In this document: positions 32,805 through 33,386 of the stretch, one piece after another
Position numbering within the stretch: the stretch's first letter is position 1
Layout: every line of letters starts with the position of its first letter
Assembly (NCBI GenBank): GCA_035415725.1
Contig: DAOOGN010000041.1
Coordinates: forward strand, 1-33,386
DNA from: DSWT01 sp035415725
Lineage (GTDB): Bacteria > Chloroflexota > Anaerolineae > B4-G1 > SLSP01
Reading direction: 5' to 3'
DNA: 33,386 bases
Position numbers and translations under genes: made by a program
The notes under the pieces: generated by a model
The model's database searches: none
What the model was told of the DNA's origin: nothing
The model's input: only the letters and a program-made list of their open reading frames with translations

Positions 32805-32832
32805 ATTATACCTGAAAAAAGGGTGATTGCAA
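32805..32832 (-). promoter_or_regulatory. Sigma70-type promoter of the 21-gene run
   Basis: On the minus strand TTGCAA (32827-32832) and TATAAT (32805-32810) are 16 bp apart. The -10 box is perfect and the -35 box matches 4 of 6 consensus bases. The start site should fall near 32,798, giving a very short leader with AGGAG (32793-32797) before ATG 32784. Confidence 0.75.
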
Positions 32833-33145
32833 TGGCATACTGCCCGTTGGGAGCGACGCTTGATCATCGGAATTAGGCAGCGGTCGGCGTCACAGGGGTG
32901 CGCTGGTATTGGCGGGGTGGGGATCGAGGCCCATTGGGCGCACGCTAAACGGCGCATGGTCGAACCCAACGGCACCTTGTCGGCTCAGGACTTGGCCGAC
33001 CGTGTTTGTAAGACCTTCAACTGCGCTCATGAACCGCACCTGGTTATTCACGAAAATGTTCCCTGCTAATGCACTAGGCGCAGAACTCCCTGAAATCTAT
33101 CAGCATATTCAGGGGCGTCTCGCCAAGTATACATGGAGCAGCCCC
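32833..33145. other. Non-coding or degraded stretch
   Basis: No gene is supported here. A plus-strand frame ending at 33069 reads AHWAHAKRRMVEPNGTLSAQ and DLADRVCKTFN; this faintly recalls the C-terminal end of a transposase, but it has no catalytic motif, start signal or terminal inverted repeat. It could be the remnant of an insertion sequence. Confidence 0.25.
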
Positions 33146-33386
33146 CTGGCCGAGGCTAAAGCCGTCGGCTGAACCTACCAGGCCCGGCGGGCCGGCCGTT
33201 CAGCCTCCTGGCCGAGGCGAAAGCCGTCGGCTGAACCCACCAGGCCCGGCGGGCCGACCGCGCAGCCTCCTGGCCGAGGCGAAAGCCGTCGGCTGAACCC
33301 ACCAGGCCCGGCGGGCCGGCCGCTCAGCCTCCCTGGCCGAGGCGAAAGCCGTCGGCTGAACCCACCAGGCCCGGCGGGCCGACCGC
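33146..33386. repeat. 62-bp tandem repeat array, cut by the window end
   Basis: There are four head-to-tail copies: 33146-33207, 33208-33269, 33270-33331, and 33333-33386 (incomplete, after one extra C). Each unit can form a hairpin GCCGA-GGC-GAAA-GCC-g-TCGGC with a GNRA loop (copy 1 has TAAA), and contains a second palindrome GGCCCG-g-CGGGCC. Copies 1 and 3 share GCCGGCCG(T/C)TCAG, while 2 and 4 share GCCGACCGC, so the array has a two-unit rhythm. There are no unique spacers, so it is not CRISPR. Confidence 0.85.

Larger units (their letters stand above)
5138..32832 (-). other. Putative 21-gene surface-glycan operon
   Basis: All 21 genes are on the minus strand. The largest gap is 62 bp, and many junctions overlap (ATGA at 6031, 17879, 21996 and 25330; TAATG at 8499; GTGA at 31298), which suggests translational coupling. 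One strong promoter is visible, at 32805-32832; internal promoters in the 31-62 bp gaps cannot be excluded, and one continuous ~27.6-kb transcript is inferred. The order runs from surface-protein maturation genes to glycan assembly genes. Confidence 0.6.

Noticed and set aside
33146..33386. CRISPR array
   Set aside because: The whole 62-bp unit repeats, with no unique spacers between constant repeats and no cas genes.

Overview
The window looks like a chromosomal piece of a Chloroflexota bacterium (Anaerolineae/Caldilineae-like). This is inferred from protein style. Surface proteins carry long Thr/Pro linkers, one secreted protein ends in a YLPFVLR-type tail that I associate with this phylum, a DUF4012 protein is present, and several genes encode TPR, C25-peptidase or signal-peptidase fusions. 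No rRNA, tRNA or housekeeping marker is present, so the assignment stays tentative.

Left end (1-5,137): three GC-rich hairpins lie side by side, followed by an uncharacterised toroid-like protein and a GNAT acetyltransferase, both on the minus strand. Next comes a compact, lower-GC restriction-modification locus. A candidate endonuclease and a small XRE controller are on the minus strand, divergent from a D12-class adenine methyltransferase on the plus strand. The 69-bp divergent region holds a TTGACT-16-TATAAT promoter and a 19-bp palindrome that overlaps its -10 box.

Centre and right (5,138-32,832): 21 consecutive minus-strand genes have gaps of at most 62 bp, and many have ATGA/GTGA/TAATG overlaps. 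A strong promoter (TTGCAA-16-TATAAT) stands upstream of the first gene. In transcription order there is first a cell-surface module: a signal peptidase fused to extracellular Ig/Fn3-like domains, a C25 (gingipain-like) lipoprotein peptidase, a TPR-TM-glycoside hydrolase fusion, an AglD/LPG-synthase-type flippase-like membrane protein, a GT2, a DUF2723 GT-C, a DUF4012 protein and a Pro/Thr stalk protein. Then comes a glycan module: a Wzt-like ABC ATPase, two methyltransferases, GT2 and GT4 transferases, a small coiled-coil protein, a second GT-C, a secreted FG-GAP propeller protein, two more GT4s and a PHP hydrolase. Together they look like a pathway that builds, modifies, exports and attaches a surface polysaccharide or glycosylates surface proteins.

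Base composition is mosaic. The surface module is about 60-73% GC in sampled lines, while much of the glycan module is about 38-52%. One composition step falls inside the ABC ATPase gene, between its ATPase and its glycan-recognition domain.

Right end (32,833-33,386): no convincing gene. The window ends in a 62-bp tandem repeat whose unit can fold into a GAAA-capped hairpin.
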